A program made the position numbers and the translations under genes. Under the pieces are notes generated by a model. The model was not told where the DNA came from, searched no databases, and was given only the letters and a program-made list of their open reading frames with translations. A DNA stretch of 40,587 nucleotides, taken from NCBI GenBank assembly GCA_018241405.1, contig JAFEDY010000033.1, positions 1,199-41,785 on the forward strand, read 5' to 3'. Below, one piece after another: positions 8,877 through 18,414 of the stretch (position 1 is the stretch's first letter; each line of letters begins with the position of its first letter). The stretch comes from Pseudomonadota bacterium. Its GTDB lineage: Bacteria > Pseudomonadota > Gammaproteobacteria > Burkholderiales > Burkholderiaceae_C.

Positions 8877-9292
8877 TTGGCGATTCCGCGCAAGCCGCAA
8901 TTCCAGCGTATTTCCAATCCTTCCTGGCATTTGACTTCGGCTTGAAGCGCACCGGCGTTGCCGTGGGCACGCGCATGCTGCGCACGGCCACGCCGCAGGG
9001 CTCGATACGTGCCGAGGGCGATGCGCGCTTCGCCCAGGTGGCCGATCGCATCCGAGAATGGCAGCCTGACGCGCTGGTGGTGGGCGTGCCCTATCACCCC
9101 GACGGCGCGGCGCACGAGAACACCGCCCGGGCCTTGAGGTTTGCGCGCCAGCTGCGCGGGCGTTTTGGCCTCTTGGTCTATGAGGTGGACGAGCGCTACA
9201 GCACCACCGAGGCCCTGGCCGCAGGTGCGGCGGACGCCGACGCGGCCTCGGCCTGCATCATCCTGGAACAGTTTTTAAGGAATCTGCCATGA
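8873..9292 (+). CDS. ruvX: RuvX/YqgF Holliday junction resolvase-like protein
   Basis: The ATG at 8873, overlapping the yqgE stop, gives 139 residues, normal for the family. RNase H-fold motifs are present: [16 protein letters not shown] with the first catalytic Asp, [10 protein letters not shown], and [12 protein letters not shown] in place of the usual DERLTT. The C-terminus carries the [11 protein letters not shown] helix. Family members act in 16S rRNA 5'-end processing and/or as junction resolvases. An ATGA overlap couples it to pyrR. Confidence 0.93.
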   Translation: MIGDSAQAAIPAYFQSFLAFDFGLKRTGVAVGTRMLRTATPQGSIRAEGDARFAQVADRIREWQPDALVVGVPYHPDGAAHENTARALRFARQLRGRFGLLVYEVDERYSTTEALAAGAADADAASACIILEQFLRNLP

Positions 9293-9813
9293 GTCCCACT
9301 TCTCCCGTGTCCGCAAGCGGCCACCTGGCGCTGGACGCCGAGGCGCTCTACGCCGAGCTGCTGCGCGGCGTGCGCACGCTGCGCGGCCCGCACACCCATT
9401 TGGCGGGCGTGGCCTCGGGCGGCGCCTGGCTGGCCGAGCGGCTGCAAAAGGATCTGGGCCTGGATGGCCCGCCGGGCGTGCTGTCGTCCGCCATGCACCG
9501 CGACGATTTTGCCCAGCGGGGTCTTGCCAACAGTGCGCAGACCACGCTGCCGTTCGATGTGAACGGGGCCGACATCCTGCTGCTCGACGACGTGCTCTAC
9601 ACCGGCCGCACCATACGCGCCGTGCTCAACGAGCTGTTCGACTACGGCCGCCCGGCCTGCGTGCGCCTGGCCGTGCTGGTCGACCGCGGCGGGCGCCAGC
9701 TGCCCGTGGCGGCCGAATTTGCCGCGGCGCGCGTGAGCCTGCCGGCCACGCAATCGCTGTCGCTCGCCCGGGCCGACAGCGGAGCCTTTCATTTCGACGT
9801 CAAAGAGGTCTGA
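9289..9813 (+). CDS. pyrR: PyrR-like uracil phosphoribosyltransferase / pyrimidine regulator
   Basis: A 174-residue type I phosphoribosyltransferase. The PRPP-binding loop is [12 protein letters not shown] (Asp100, Asp101, Thr105), preceded by the SSAMHRDD segment and followed by [20 protein letters not shown], a pattern typical of PyrR. In Gram-positives PyrR is an RNA-binding attenuator. In Gram-negatives with pyrR-pyrB gene order that role is less clear, and I see no antiterminator-like leader upstream of pyrB. The gene starts inside the ruvX stop (ATGA) and ends 2 nt before pyrB. Confidence 0.92.
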   Translation: MSPTSPVSASGHLALDAEALYAELLRGVRTLRGPHTHLAGVASGGAWLAERLQKDLGLDGPPGVLSSAMHRDDFAQRGLANSAQTTLPFDVNGADILLLDDVLYTGRTIRAVLNELFDYGRPACVRLAVLVDRGGRQLPVAAEFAAARVSLPATQSLSLARADSGAFHFDVKEV

Positions 9814-9815
9814 CG

Positions 9816-10778
9816 GTGCTGTACAAGCGCAACCCCCAACTCAACAAGAACGGCGAGCTGATCCACCTGCTGTCCATCGAGGGCCTGCCCCGGGACATCG
9901 TCACGCATATCCTGGACACGGCCGCCAACTTCACCAGCGTCAACGACCGCGAGGTGAAAAAGGTGCCGCTCTTGCGCGGCAAGAGCGTGTTCAACCTGTT
10001 CTTCGAAAACAGCACGCGCACCCGCACCACCTTCGACATCGCGGCCAAGCGCCTGTCAGCCGACGTGTTCAACCTGGACATCGCGCGCAGCTCCACGGCC
10101 AAGGGCGAGACGCTGCTGGACACCATAGACAACCTGACGGCCATGGCGGCCGACATCTTCGTCGTGCGCCACAGCGAGTCGGGCGCGCCCTATCTGATCG
10201 CCCAGCATGTGGGCCCGCATGTGCATGTGGTGAACGCCGGCGACGGCCGCCACTCGCACCCCACGCAGGGGCTGCTGGACATGTACACCATACGCCACTA
10301 CAAGAAGGACTTTTCCAACCTCACGGTGGCCATCGTGGGCGATGTGCTGCACTCGCGCGTGGCGCGCTCGGACATCCACGCGCTGACCACCCTGGGCGCG
10401 GCCGAGGTGCGCGTGGTGGGCCCGCGCACGCTGGTGCCGGCCGACATGTCCCAGATGGGCGTGCGCGTGTTCCACAGCCTGGAAGAGGGCATCAAGGACT
10501 GCGACGTGGTCATCATGCTGCGCCTGCAGAACGAGCGCATGAGCGGCGCGCTGCTGCCGTCGAGCCAGGAGTATTTCAAGAGCTTCGGCCTCACGCCTGA
10601 GAAGCTGCTGCTCGCCAAGCCCGACGCCATCGTCATGCACCCGGGCCCCATCAACCGCGGCGTGGAGATCGCCTCCGCCGTGGTGGACGGCCCGCAGGCC
10701 GTGATCCTGCCGCAGGTCACCTTCGGCATCGCGGTGCGCATGGCCGTCATGTCCATCGTGGCCGGCAACGAGGCTTGA
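9816..10778 (+). CDS. pyrB: Aspartate carbamoyltransferase catalytic chain
   Basis: A 320-residue enzyme that joins carbamoyl phosphate and aspartate in the second step of UMP synthesis. The GTG at 9816 follows pyrR by 2 nt. Motifs: [12 protein letters not shown] (carbamoyl phosphate loop, residues 62-73), SSTAKGET with the catalytic-loop Lys, HSHPTQ (147-151 region) and HPGPINR near the C-terminus. No pyrI regulatory subunit is present. The downstream dihydroorotase homologue has lost its metal ligands, as in class A ATCases of Pseudomonas, where that protein is needed to assemble the dodecamer. Confidence 0.96.
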   Translation: MLYKRNPQLNKNGELIHLLSIEGLPRDIVTHILDTAANFTSVNDREVKKVPLLRGKSVFNLFFENSTRTRTTFDIAAKRLSADVFNLDIARSSTAKGETLLDTIDNLTAMAADIFVVRHSESGAPYLIAQHVGPHVHVVNAGDGRHSHPTQGLLDMYTIRHYKKDFSNLTVAIVGDVLHSRVARSDIHALTTLGAAEVRVVGPRTLVPADMSQMGVRVFHSLEEGIKDCDVVIMLRLQNERMSGALLPSSQEYFKSFGLTPEKLLLAKPDAIVMHPGPINRGVEIASAVVDGPQAVILPQVTFGIAVRMAVMSIVAGNEA

Positions 10779-10779
10779 G

Positions 10780-10843
10780 AACTATTGTATTGATAGCTGC
10801 TTGCGCTTGATGGACGGGCGCTAGAGGCGTATTTGGCTTGAAA
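10780..10843 (+). repeat. Dispersed intergenic repeat, copy 1 (pyrB-pyrC' gap)
   Basis: The segment fills the gap between pyrB and the next gene. It shares the ordered blocks ATAGCTG, GCGCTTG, GCGCTA, AGGC and TGGCTTGAA with 32381-32438. I remember this as a common small repeat of Comamonadaceae genomes. In this copy the internal stem is decayed. Confidence 0.7.
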
Positions 10844-10845
10844 CC

Positions 10846-12141
10846 ATGAAAATACTCATCCAGAACGGCCGCGTCATCGACCCCGCCAGCGGGCTCGACA
10901 AGGTCTGCAACATCGCCCTGGCGGCCGGCCGCATCATCGCCGTGGACGGCGCGTCCGCCGACTTTGCACCCAACCGCGTGATCGACGCCGGCGGCTGCCT
11001 GGTGCTGCCCGGCCTGGTGGACCTGGCGGCGCGCCTGCGCGAGCCCGGCCACGAGCACGAGCGCATGCTCGAATCCGAGATGGCCGCGGCCGTCGCCGGC
11101 GGCGTGACCAGCCTGGTCTGCCCGCCCGACACCGACCCAGTGCTCGACGAGCCCGGCCTGGTGGAGATGCTCAAGTTCCGCGCCGAGAAGCTGCACCAGG
11201 CGCGCCTGTTCCCGCTGGGCGCGCTCACGCGCGGCCTGGCCGGCGAGGTGCTGACCGAGATGGCCGAGCTGACCGAATCGGGCTGCGTGGGCTTCGGCCA
11301 GGCCGACGTGGCGCTGGCCAGCACCCAGGTGCTGCAGCGCGCGTTGCAGTATGCCGCCACCTATGGCTACACGGTGTGGCTGCGCCCGCAGGAGCTGCAC
11401 CTGGGCAAGGGCGTGGCCGCCAGCGGCCCGCTGGCCACGCGCATGGGCCTGTCGGGCATTCCGGTGGCGGCCGAGACCATCGCCCTGCACACCATCTTCG
11501 AGCTGCAAAAGACCACGGGCGCGCGCGTGCACCTGTGCCGCCTGTCGAGCAGCGCGGGCGTGGAGCTGGTGCGGCGCGTCAAGGCCGCGGGCCTGGCCGT
11601 CACCTGCGACGTCAGCATCAACTCCCTCCTTCTCACCGACCTGGACATGGGCTACTTCGACAGCCGCGCGCGCCTGACGCCGCCGCTGCGTCAGAGCAGA
11701 GACCGCGACGCGCTGGCCGCGGCGCTGATGGACGGCACCATAGACGCGCTGGTGTCCGACCACACGCCCGTGGACGAGGACGCCAAGGCCGTGCCCTTTG
11801 CCGAGGCCGAGCCCGGCGCCACCGGCCTGGAGCTGCTGCTGTCCATCGCCCTCAAATGGTCGCGCGACGGCGGCGTGCCGCTGGCGCGTGCGCTGGCCGC
11901 GGTGACCAGCGAGCCCGCGCGCGTGCTGGGCGGCGCCCTGGGCACGCTGCAGGCCAGCGTGGGCCGCATCGCCGTGGGTGGCGTCGCGGACCTGTGCGTG
12001 TTCGACCCGGCGGCCGACTGGACGGTGCAGGCCGACGCCCTCGTCAGCCAGGGCAAGCACACCCCGTTCTCGGGCTACGAGCTGCCGGGCCGCGTGCGCT
12101 GCACCCTGGTCGGCGGCCAGGTGGCCTTCGAGCGCGGCTGA
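10846..12141 (+). CDS. pyrC': Dihydroorotase-like pseudoenzyme (PyrC', ATCase partner)
   Basis: A 431-residue amidohydrolase of the dihydroorotase family that appears catalytically dead. The usual DxHxHxREPG motif reads D59-L-A61-A-R63-L-REPG, so both metal-binding His are gone. The third ligand region, normally HVCHVS, reads HLCRLS with Arg232. The PHHL block reads INSL (258-261), and DHAPH reads DHTPV (305-309). The fold and the GATGLE segment remain intact, and the frame is open at full length, so this is a maintained protein and not a decayed gene. In Pseudomonas the equivalent PyrC' is non-enzymatic and stabilises PyrB. A separate active dihydroorotase must exist elsewhere. A 67-nt repeat-filled gap separates it from pyrB; plsC follows 11 nt later. 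Confidence 0.92.
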   Translation: MKILIQNGRVIDPASGLDKVCNIALAAGRIIAVDGASADFAPNRVIDAGGCLVLPGLVDLAARLREPGHEHERMLESEMAAAVAGGVTSLVCPPDTDPVLDEPGLVEMLKFRAEKLHQARLFPLGALTRGLAGEVLTEMAELTESGCVGFGQADVALASTQVLQRALQYAATYGYTVWLRPQELHLGKGVAASGPLATRMGLSGIPVAAETIALHTIFELQKTTGARVHLCRLSSSAGVELVRRVKAAGLAVTCDVSINSLLLTDLDMGYFDSRARLTPPLRQSRDRDALAAALMDGTIDALVSDHTPVDEDAKAVPFAEAEPGATGLELLLSIALKWSRDGGVPLARALAAVTSEPARVLGGALGTLQASVGRIAVGGVADLCVFDPAADWTVQADALVSQGKHTPFSGYELPGRVRCTLVGGQVAFERG

Positions 12142-12152
12142 ACCTGCAACCC

Positions 12153-12893
12153 ATGCCGCGTGCCCTGCGCGCCTGCTGGCGCGTGTTGCGCCTGGTGCTG
12201 CACGCCCTGCTGGGCTTGTGGACGGTGGCGCTGCACTTTCCGCGGCTGCCGCCCGATCAGCAGCAGGCACGCGTGCAGGCCTGGTCCCTGGGACTGCTGG
12301 CCTGCGCCGGCGTCACGCTTGAGCTGCGCGGCAGCCCGCCGCAGGGGGGGCCTGTGCTGCTCGTCGCCAACCATCTTTCCTGGCTCGACATACCCGTGAT
12401 GCATGCGGCGCGCTACTGCCGCTTCATCAGCAAGTCCGACGTGCAGGGCTGGCCCATCGTCGGCACGCTCGCCACGGCCGCGGGCACGCTCTACATCGAG
12501 CGCGCATCGCGCCGCGACGCGCTGCGCATGGTCGCCAGCATGCGCGATGCGTTGCTGGCCGGCGAGGTGCTGGCCGTGTTCCCCGAAGGCACGACCGGCG
12601 ACGGCCGCCAGCTGCTGCCCTTTCACGCCAACCTGCTGCAGGCCGCCGTTGCCGCCGACGCGCCCGTGCAGCCCGTGGGCCTGCGCTTTTTGGATAGCAG
12701 CAGCGGCGCCACCAGCTTTGCCCCCAGCTTCGTGGGCGATGAAACCCTGCTCGGCTCCATCTGGCGCACGCTGTCGGCGCCGGGCATCACGGCCGTGGTG
12801 CACTTCGGTGCGATCGAGCACGCCCAGGGGCGCGACCGACGCGCCTGGAGTCAGGCGCTGCATGCGGCTGTGGACGGGCTAAGACAGCGCTGA
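12153..12893 (+). CDS. plsC: 1-acyl-sn-glycerol-3-phosphate acyltransferase
   Basis: The ATG at 12153 gives 246 residues; the frame extends far upstream only as a shadow of pyrC'. The protein transfers an acyl chain to lysophosphatidic acid at the inner membrane. Motif I is NHLSWLD (HX4D) and motif III is FPEGTTGDG. YCRFISKSDVQGWPIVGTLATAAGTLYIER holds the second substrate-binding block. The N-terminus has a hydrophobic segment (VLRLVLHALLGLWTVALHF). It lies 11 nt after pyrC' and probably shares its transcript. Its stop is 2 nt from the stop of the converging fbpC. Confidence 0.92.
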   Translation: MPRALRACWRVLRLVLHALLGLWTVALHFPRLPPDQQQARVQAWSLGLLACAGVTLELRGSPPQGGPVLLVANHLSWLDIPVMHAARYCRFISKSDVQGWPIVGTLATAAGTLYIERASRRDALRMVASMRDALLAGEVLAVFPEGTTGDGRQLLPFHANLLQAAVAADAPVQPVGLRFLDSSSGATSFAPSFVGDETLLGSIWRTLSAPGITAVVHFGAIEHAQGRDRRAWSQALHAAVDGLRQR

Positions 12894-12895
12894 GT

Positions 12896-13960
<1,065 letters not shown>

Positions 13961-13966
13961 GGGGCG

Positions 13967-13972
13967 ATTGTA
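13967..13972 (-). promoter_or_regulatory. -10 element of fbpC, leaderless type
   Basis: On the minus strand TACAAT (5 of 6 to consensus) is followed by CGCCCC and then the fbpC ATG. The transcript would start at or next to the ATG. No Shine-Dalgarno sequence is present. Confidence 0.5.
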
Positions 13973-13985
13973 GAAGTCGCTTGCG

Positions 13986-14006
13986 TAGAATCGTTCCTAT
14001 TTGCAT
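13986..14006. promoter_or_regulatory. Fur-box-like site between fbpC and fbpB
   Basis: The 21 bp match the Fur-box form GAGAATGATTCTCATTTGCAT that I remember from proteobacteria at about 16 positions; GAAT, GTTC and ATTTGCAT are visible. The site lies between the divergent transporter genes and overlaps the upstream region of the fbpC promoter, as expected for iron repression of both. The match was made by eye. Confidence 0.5.
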
Positions 14007-14025
14007 CGCGCGCGGTGAGTCCGGC

Positions 14026-15702
14026 GTGGTGCCTGCGTCCTCGTCACCGTTGTCCGCCACGGGCCGTCTCTTGCCGTCCATCCAACGCGCCCTGCGCTCC
14101 ATCGCTCCCATCCTGCTGGCCCTGCTGCTGGCCCTGCCCGTGCTGGCCGTGCTGGGCGCATGGCTGCCGCAGGCGGAGGGCGGCGCGCAATCGGGCGCCA
14201 TCCTGCGCGAGATGGCGGCCACCGTGCTGCCCGACTATCTGTGGACCACGCTGTGGCTGGGCCTGTTCGTGTCGCTGGGCGCGGCGATTGTGGGTACGGC
14301 CAGTGCGGCGGCGGTGACGCTGTTTGACTTCTGGGGGCGGCGCCAGCTGGAATGGCTGCTGCTGCTGCCCCTGGCCATGCCGGCCTATGTGACGGCCTAT
14401 GCCTACACCGATTTCCTGCAGTTCAGCGGCCCGCTGCAGGTCTGGCTGCGCGCCGCTTTCGGCCTGGAGGGCCGCCTGTTGCCCGAGGTGCGCAGTCTGG
14501 GCGGCGCCATCTGGGTCTTTATCTTCGCGCTCTACCCCTATGTCTATCTGCTGGCGCGCACCGCGCTGGGCGAGCGCGCCGCGCACCTGATGGAGGCCGC
14601 GCGCCTGATGGGCGCCTCGCCCGCGCGGCGCCTGCGCAGTGTCGCGCTGCCGCTGGCGCGCCCGGCCGTGGCGGCGGGGGTGGCGCTGGCGCTCATGGAG
14701 ACCCTGGCCGACTTTGGCGTGGCCTCCTACTTCGGCATTCAGACCTTCACCACCGGCATCTACAAGGCCTGGCTGGCCATGGACAACCGCCTGGCCGCGG
14801 CGCAGCTGGCCACCTTTCTGCTGGCCCTGGTCGTGTTGCTGCTGCAGCTGGAGCTGCGCGCGCAGCGGCGCATGCGCTTTGCCACGGGCGGCGTGGGCCG
14901 TGCCGGCTCAAGCGAGGCCCAGCCCATGCGGCTGCGCGGCGCGCGCTGCGCCGCCGCCTGGCTGGTGTGCGCGCTGCCGGTGCTCATGGGTTTTGTGGCG
15001 CCGGTGCTGTTCATGCTGCGGCCGCTGGCGGCCGACTGGTCGGTGCTGCCCTGGGACCGCTTTGCGCAATGGGCGGGCAATAGCGTGCGCCTGGGCACCA
15101 TCACCGCCGTGCTGGCCGTGGCCATTGCGCTGGCGCTGGCCTTTGCCGTGCGCCGCCGGGGCGGGGCGCTGACGCGCGCGGTGGTGCAGCTCGTGAGCCT
15201 GGGCTATGCCGTGCCGGGCGCGGTCATCGTCGTGGGCCTGCTGCTGCCCGTGGGCTGGCTGCAGGCCGCGGCGCCAACTTGGGGCCTGAGCGCACTCGTG
15301 ACCACCACGGCCGTGGGCATCGTCTGGGCCTACCTGGTGCGCTTTTGCGCCGTGGCGCTGCAGTCGGTGCAAAGCGGCTATGCGCGCATCCCCGCCAGCC
15401 TGGACGATTCGGCGCGCATGCTGGGCGTGGGCGGCATGGGGCTGCTGGCGCGCGTGCACTGGCCGCTGCTGAAGCGATCGACGGCCGCGGCCGCGCTGCT
15501 GGTGTTCGTGGACGTGATGAAGGAGCTGCCGGCCACCATCGTGCTGCGCCCCTTCGACAGCGACACGCTGGCCGTCGTCGCCTACCAGCTGGCGCGCGAC
15601 GAGCGCCTGGGAGAGGCGGCGCTGCCCTCGCTGGCGCTGGTGGCCGTGGGCCTGGTGCCGGTGATCCTGCTCAGCCGCACGCTGCGTGGGTCTTCACGCT
15701 GA
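14026..15702 (+). CDS. fbpB: Fe3+ ABC transporter permease, two fused membrane domains
   Basis: A 558-residue inner-membrane permease with two homologous halves. Each has a cytoplasmic EAA loop: EAARLMGASPARRLRSVALP in the first and DDSARMLGVGGMGLLARVHWP in the second. About 12 transmembrane helices are visible. There is no ATG near the beginning. I chose GTG 14026 because GGTGAG lies 6 nt upstream; TTG 13981 lies before the Fur-like site and TTG 14050 is also possible. With FbpC this would import ferric iron delivered by an FbpA protein encoded elsewhere. Confidence 0.88.
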   Translation: MVPASSSPLSATGRLLPSIQRALRSIAPILLALLLALPVLAVLGAWLPQAEGGAQSGAILREMAATVLPDYLWTTLWLGLFVSLGAAIVGTASAAAVTLFDFWGRRQLEWLLLLPLAMPAYVTAYAYTDFLQFSGPLQVWLRAAFGLEGRLLPEVRSLGGAIWVFIFALYPYVYLLARTALGERAAHLMEAARLMGASPARRLRSVALPLARPAVAAGVALALMETLADFGVASYFGIQTFTTGIYKAWLAMDNRLAAAQLATFLLALVVLLLQLELRAQRRMRFATGGVGRAGSSEAQPMRLRGARCAAAWLVCALPVLMGFVAPVLFMLRPLAADWSVLPWDRFAQWAGNSVRLGTITAVLAVAIALALAFAVRRRGGALTRAVVQLVSLGYAVPGAVIVVGLLLPVGWLQAAAPTWGLSALVTTTAVGIVWAYLVRFCAVALQSVQSGYARIPASLDDSARMLGVGGMGLLARVHWPLLKRSTAAAALLVFVDVMKELPATIVLRPFDSDTLAVVAYQLARDERLGEAALPSLALVAVGLVPVILLSRTLRGSSR

Positions 15703-15737
15703 GAGCGCGAATGCGAGCGTATTCACGCCCCAAGGCC

Positions 15738-15743
15738 TAAACT
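15738..15743 (+). promoter_or_regulatory. -10-like element before the ArsC-like gene, leaderless type
   Basis: TAAACT ends 7 nt before the ATG at 15751. There is no purine-rich Shine-Dalgarno sequence in the intervening TTCCTTGC. The -35 is not clear. Confidence 0.4.
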
Positions 15744-15750
15744 TCCTTGC

Positions 15751-16104
15751 ATGACCGATATCACCATTTACCACAACGCCCGCTGCAGCAATTCGCGTGG
15801 CGCGCTGGAGCTGCTGCGCGAACGTGGCATCGAGCCCGTCATCGTTGACTACCTCAAGGAGCCGCTGACCGTGGCAGAGCTCACCGCCCTGGTGGCGCGC
15901 CTGGGTGTGCCTGTGCGCGATCTGCTGCGCAGCAAGGAGGCCGTCTACCATGAGCTGCACCTGGGCGACCCCGGCGTGAGCGAGCGGCAGCTCATAGAGG
16001 CCGTGGCGGCGCATCCGGTGCTGCTCAACCGCCCCATCGTCGTGACCCCCAAGGGCGCCCGGCTGTGCCGCCCGCCCGAGCTGGTACTGGACTTGCTGCC
16101 TTAG
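15751..16104 (+). CDS. arsC: ArsC/Spx-family reductase (arsenate reductase, glutaredoxin type)
   Basis: A 117-residue thioredoxin-fold protein. The catalytic Cys12 lies in YHNARCSNSRGAL, the characteristic HNxxCSxSR motif of ArsC. A family-typical cis-Pro segment follows in LLNRPIVVTPKGARLCRPPE. Family members reduce arsenate to arsenite using glutathione and glutaredoxin. No other ars gene is adjacent, so arsenic resistance is not shown by context and a general redox role is possible. It appears to be a single-gene unit. Confidence 0.9.
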   Translation: MTDITIYHNARCSNSRGALELLRERGIEPVIVDYLKEPLTVAELTALVARLGVPVRDLLRSKEAVYHELHLGDPGVSERQLIEAVAAHPVLLNRPIVVTPKGARLCRPPELVLDLLP

Positions 16105-16118
16105 AGCGTGAACATGCT

Positions 16119-16135
16119 CTTAAGAATCACCTAAG
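16119..16135 (+). promoter_or_regulatory. PmrA/QseB-type direct repeat upstream of degP
   Basis: CTTAAG-AATCA-CCTAAG: two hexamers spaced 11 nt apart, the second one base off. PmrA boxes have this direct-repeat layout (YTTAAG-N5-YTTAAG). The response regulator two genes downstream belongs to that subfamily, so autoregulation of the operon is likely. A 5-bp stem (16103-16107 with 16116-16120) overlaps its left side. Confidence 0.5.
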
Positions 16136-16189
16136 CCAGCACCCCCACACTGCCTTCCATCAGCACTCAACGCTATGGAAAGGCAGACC

Positions 16190-17704
16190 ATGAACACCCT
16201 ACTCACCTCTCCCCGCCGCCTCATCCTGGCCCTGGTAGCCGCGGGCGCCCTGGGCGCCACGGGCGCGGGCCTGATCACGGCGCATGAGGCGCGGGCGCAG
16301 GCCGCGCCGCCGGAGGTGGCTGCCGTCGCCCCGGCCACGACCACCGTCACGCTGCCTGACTTTTCGGCCATCACGGCACGCTATGGCCCGGCGGTGGTCA
16401 ACATCAGCGTCAGCGGCATGCGCAAGGTTTCGGGCGATGACGGCGACAACAGCCCCACGGCGCGCCAGCGCGGCCCGCAGGGCATGGACCCGAATGACCC
16501 GATGTTCGAGTTCTTCCGCCGCTTCGGCATTCCCATGCCTGGAATGGGCGGGCAGTCGCAGCGCAATGTGCCCGTGCGCGGCGAGGGCTCGGGCTTCATC
16601 ATCGACCCCAATGGCATCGTGTTGACCAACGCCCATGTGGTCAAGGGCGCGACCGACGTCACGGTGAAGCTCACCGACCGGCGCGAGTTCCGCGCCAAGG
16701 TACTCGGTGCCGACCCCAAGACCGATATCGCCGTGCTCAAGATCGACGCCCACAACCTGCCCACGGTGAAGCTGGGCAACTCGGCCGACCTGAAGGTGGG
16801 CGACTGGGTGCTGGCCATCGGCTCGCCGTTCGGCTTTGAAAACTCCGTCACCGCCGGTGTCGTGAGCGCCAAGGGCCGCTCGCTGCCCGACGACAGTTTT
16901 GTGCCTTTCATCCAGACCGATGCCGCCGTCAACCCCGGCAACTCCGGTGGCCCGCTGTTCAACGCGGCCGGCGAGGTGGTGGGCATCAACTCGCAGATCT
17001 ATAGCCGCTCGGGGGGCTTTCAGGGCCTGTCGTTCGCCATTCCCATCGAGGTGGCGACGCGCGTGGAGCAGCAGATCGTGGCCACCGGCCATGTCGAGCA
17101 CGCACGCCTGGGCGTGGCCGTGCAGGAGGTGAACCAGGCCTTTGCCGACTCGTTCAAGCTGCCCCGGCCTGCAGGAGCGCTGGTGGCCAATGTCGATGCC
17201 GGCGGCCCGGCCGACAAGGCGGGCCTGAAGGTGGGCGACGTGATCCTCAAGGTCAATGGCCGGCCCATCGTCGCCTCGGGTGACCTGCCGGCCTTCATCG
17301 GCCAACAGCCTCCGGGCGAGAAGGTGCAGATGGAGGTCTGGCGCCAGGGCCATGCCGAGACGCTGGCTGCCACCCTGGGCAATGTCAACGACAAGAGCAC
17401 CAAGGTCGCCAGCAGCGACCAGGCCGTGGGCAAGGGCCAGCTGGGACTGTCCCTGCGCCCGCTGCAGCCCGATGAGGCCCAGGCCGCGGGCCTGGAAAAG
17501 GGCCAGGGCCTGCTGATCGAGGATGTGCGCGGCCCCGCTGCCATGGCGGGCGTGCAAAGCGGCGACGTGCTGCTGGCCATCAATGGCACGCCCGTCAAGG
17601 GCGTGGAGCAGGTGCGCGCCGCCATGGCCCATGCGGGCAAGTCGGTGGCCCTGTTGATCGAGCGCGACGGCGACAAGATCTTCGTGCCGGTGCAGCTGGG
17701 CTGA
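16190..17704 (+). CDS. degP: DegP/MucD-type periplasmic serine protease (Do family)
   Basis: The ATG at 16190, with GGAAAGG 6 nt upstream, gives 504 residues; an ATG at 16175 has no such site. A signal peptide (LILALVAAGALGATGAG, cleavage after an Ala-rich segment) sends it to the periplasm. The trypsin-like triad is His149 (LTNAHVV), Asp179 (DPKTDIAVLKI) and Ser252 (NPGNSGGPLF). Two PDZ domains follow, with ARLGVAVQEV and QLGLSLRPL starting them. The protease-chaperone degrades or refolds misfolded envelope proteins. It is followed by a two-component system and a cardiolipin synthase, which suggests an envelope-stress operon. Confidence 0.94.
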   Translation: MNTLLTSPRRLILALVAAGALGATGAGLITAHEARAQAAPPEVAAVAPATTTVTLPDFSAITARYGPAVVNISVSGMRKVSGDDGDNSPTARQRGPQGMDPNDPMFEFFRRFGIPMPGMGGQSQRNVPVRGEGSGFIIDPNGIVLTNAHVVKGATDVTVKLTDRREFRAKVLGADPKTDIAVLKIDAHNLPTVKLGNSADLKVGDWVLAIGSPFGFENSVTAGVVSAKGRSLPDDSFVPFIQTDAAVNPGNSGGPLFNAAGEVVGINSQIYSRSGGFQGLSFAIPIEVATRVEQQIVATGHVEHARLGVAVQEVNQAFADSFKLPRPAGALVANVDAGGPADKAGLKVGDVILKVNGRPIVASGDLPAFIGQQPPGEKVQMEVWRQGHAETLAATLGNVNDKSTKVASSDQAVGKGQLGLSLRPLQPDEAQAAGLEKGQGLLIEDVRGPAAMAGVQSGDVLLAINGTPVKGVEQVRAAMAHAGKSVALLIERDGDKIFVPVQLG

Positions 17705-17741
17705 GGGCCTCGTGAGCGGCTAGCGCATGGGATTGTTGGCT

Positions 17742-17747
17742 TATGCT
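17742..17747 (+). promoter_or_regulatory. -10-like element before the response regulator, leaderless type
   Basis: TATGCT ends 7 nt before the ATG at 17755. It may be a secondary promoter inside the operon. The -35 is weak, and an upstream ATG (17743) lies within the element. Confidence 0.3.
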
Positions 17748-17754
17748 GGCACCC

Positions 17755-18414
17755 ATGCGCCTGTTGCTTGTAGAGGATGACACCATGATCGGCGAGGCCG
17801 TGCGCGACCTGCTGCGCGCCGAGCATTACGCCGTCGATTGGGCCACGGACGGCGACATGGCCGATGCCGCCCTGGCCACCCAGCAGTACGACCTGGTGCT
17901 GCTGGACCTGGGCCTGCCGCGCCGTGATGGCCTGGCCGTGCTGCGCAGCCTGCGCGCGCGCAAGGACCGCACGCCGGTGCTGATTGCCACGGCGCGCGAC
18001 GGCGTGGCCCAGCGCGTCGAGGGACTGGACGCGGGCGCCGACGACTATGTGCTCAAGCCCTATGACCTCGATGAGCTGCTGGCGCGCATACGCGCGCTGC
18101 TGCGCCGCGCCAGCGGCCGTGCCGAGCCGGTCTACGAGCACCAGGGTGTGACGCTCAACCCCGGCACGCGCGAGGCCGCCGTGCAGGGCCGGCCGGTGGT
18201 GCTGTCGGCGCGCGAATGGGCGGTGCTCGAACCTCTGCTGGCGCGCCCCGGCATGGTGCTGTCGCGCCAGCAGCTCGAGGACAAGCTCTACGGCTGGGGC
18301 GACGAGGTCAGCAGCAACGCCGTCGAGGTCTACGTTCACGGCCTGCGCAAAAAGCTTGGGGCGCAGATCGTGCTCAATGTGCGCGGCCTGGGCTACATGG
18401 TGCCGAAATCATGA
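17755..18414 (+). CDS. OmpR-family response regulator, QseB/PmrA/TctD subgroup
   Basis: A 219-residue regulator from the ATG at 17755 (MRLLLVEDD, the usual subgroup start; an ATG four codons upstream is also possible). The acidic pair is Glu7-Asp8, the phospho-acceptor is Asp51 in LLDLGLPRRDG, and Lys lies in YVLKPYDLDELLARIRALLRR. The C-terminal winged helix has LSAREWAVL, LSRQQLEDKLYGWGDEVSSNAVEVYVHGLRKKLG and VRGLGYM. The GWG-EV-SNAVEV signature marks the QseB/PmrA group. Its partner kinase lies downstream, separated by an unusual 214-bp structured spacer. A PmrA-like box precedes degP. Confidence 0.93.
   Translation: MRLLLVEDDTMIGEAVRDLLRAEHYAVDWATDGDMADAALATQQYDLVLLDLGLPRRDGLAVLRSLRARKDRTPVLIATARDGVAQRVEGLDAGADDYVLKPYDLDELLARIRALLRRASGRAEPVYEHQGVTLNPGTREAAVQGRPVVLSAREWAVLEPLLARPGMVLSRQQLEDKLYGWGDEVSSNAVEVYVHGLRKKLGAQIVLNVRGLGYMVPKS

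Noticed and set aside
10846..12141. pyrC as a pseudogene
   Set aside because: The frame is intact at normal length with a preserved fold. Loss of ligands with retention of the rest matches a maintained structural partner of ATCase.
13981..14025. TTG at 13981 as the fbpB start
   Set aside because: The Fur-like site would lie inside the coding region, and the GTG at 14026 has a well-placed GGTGAG.
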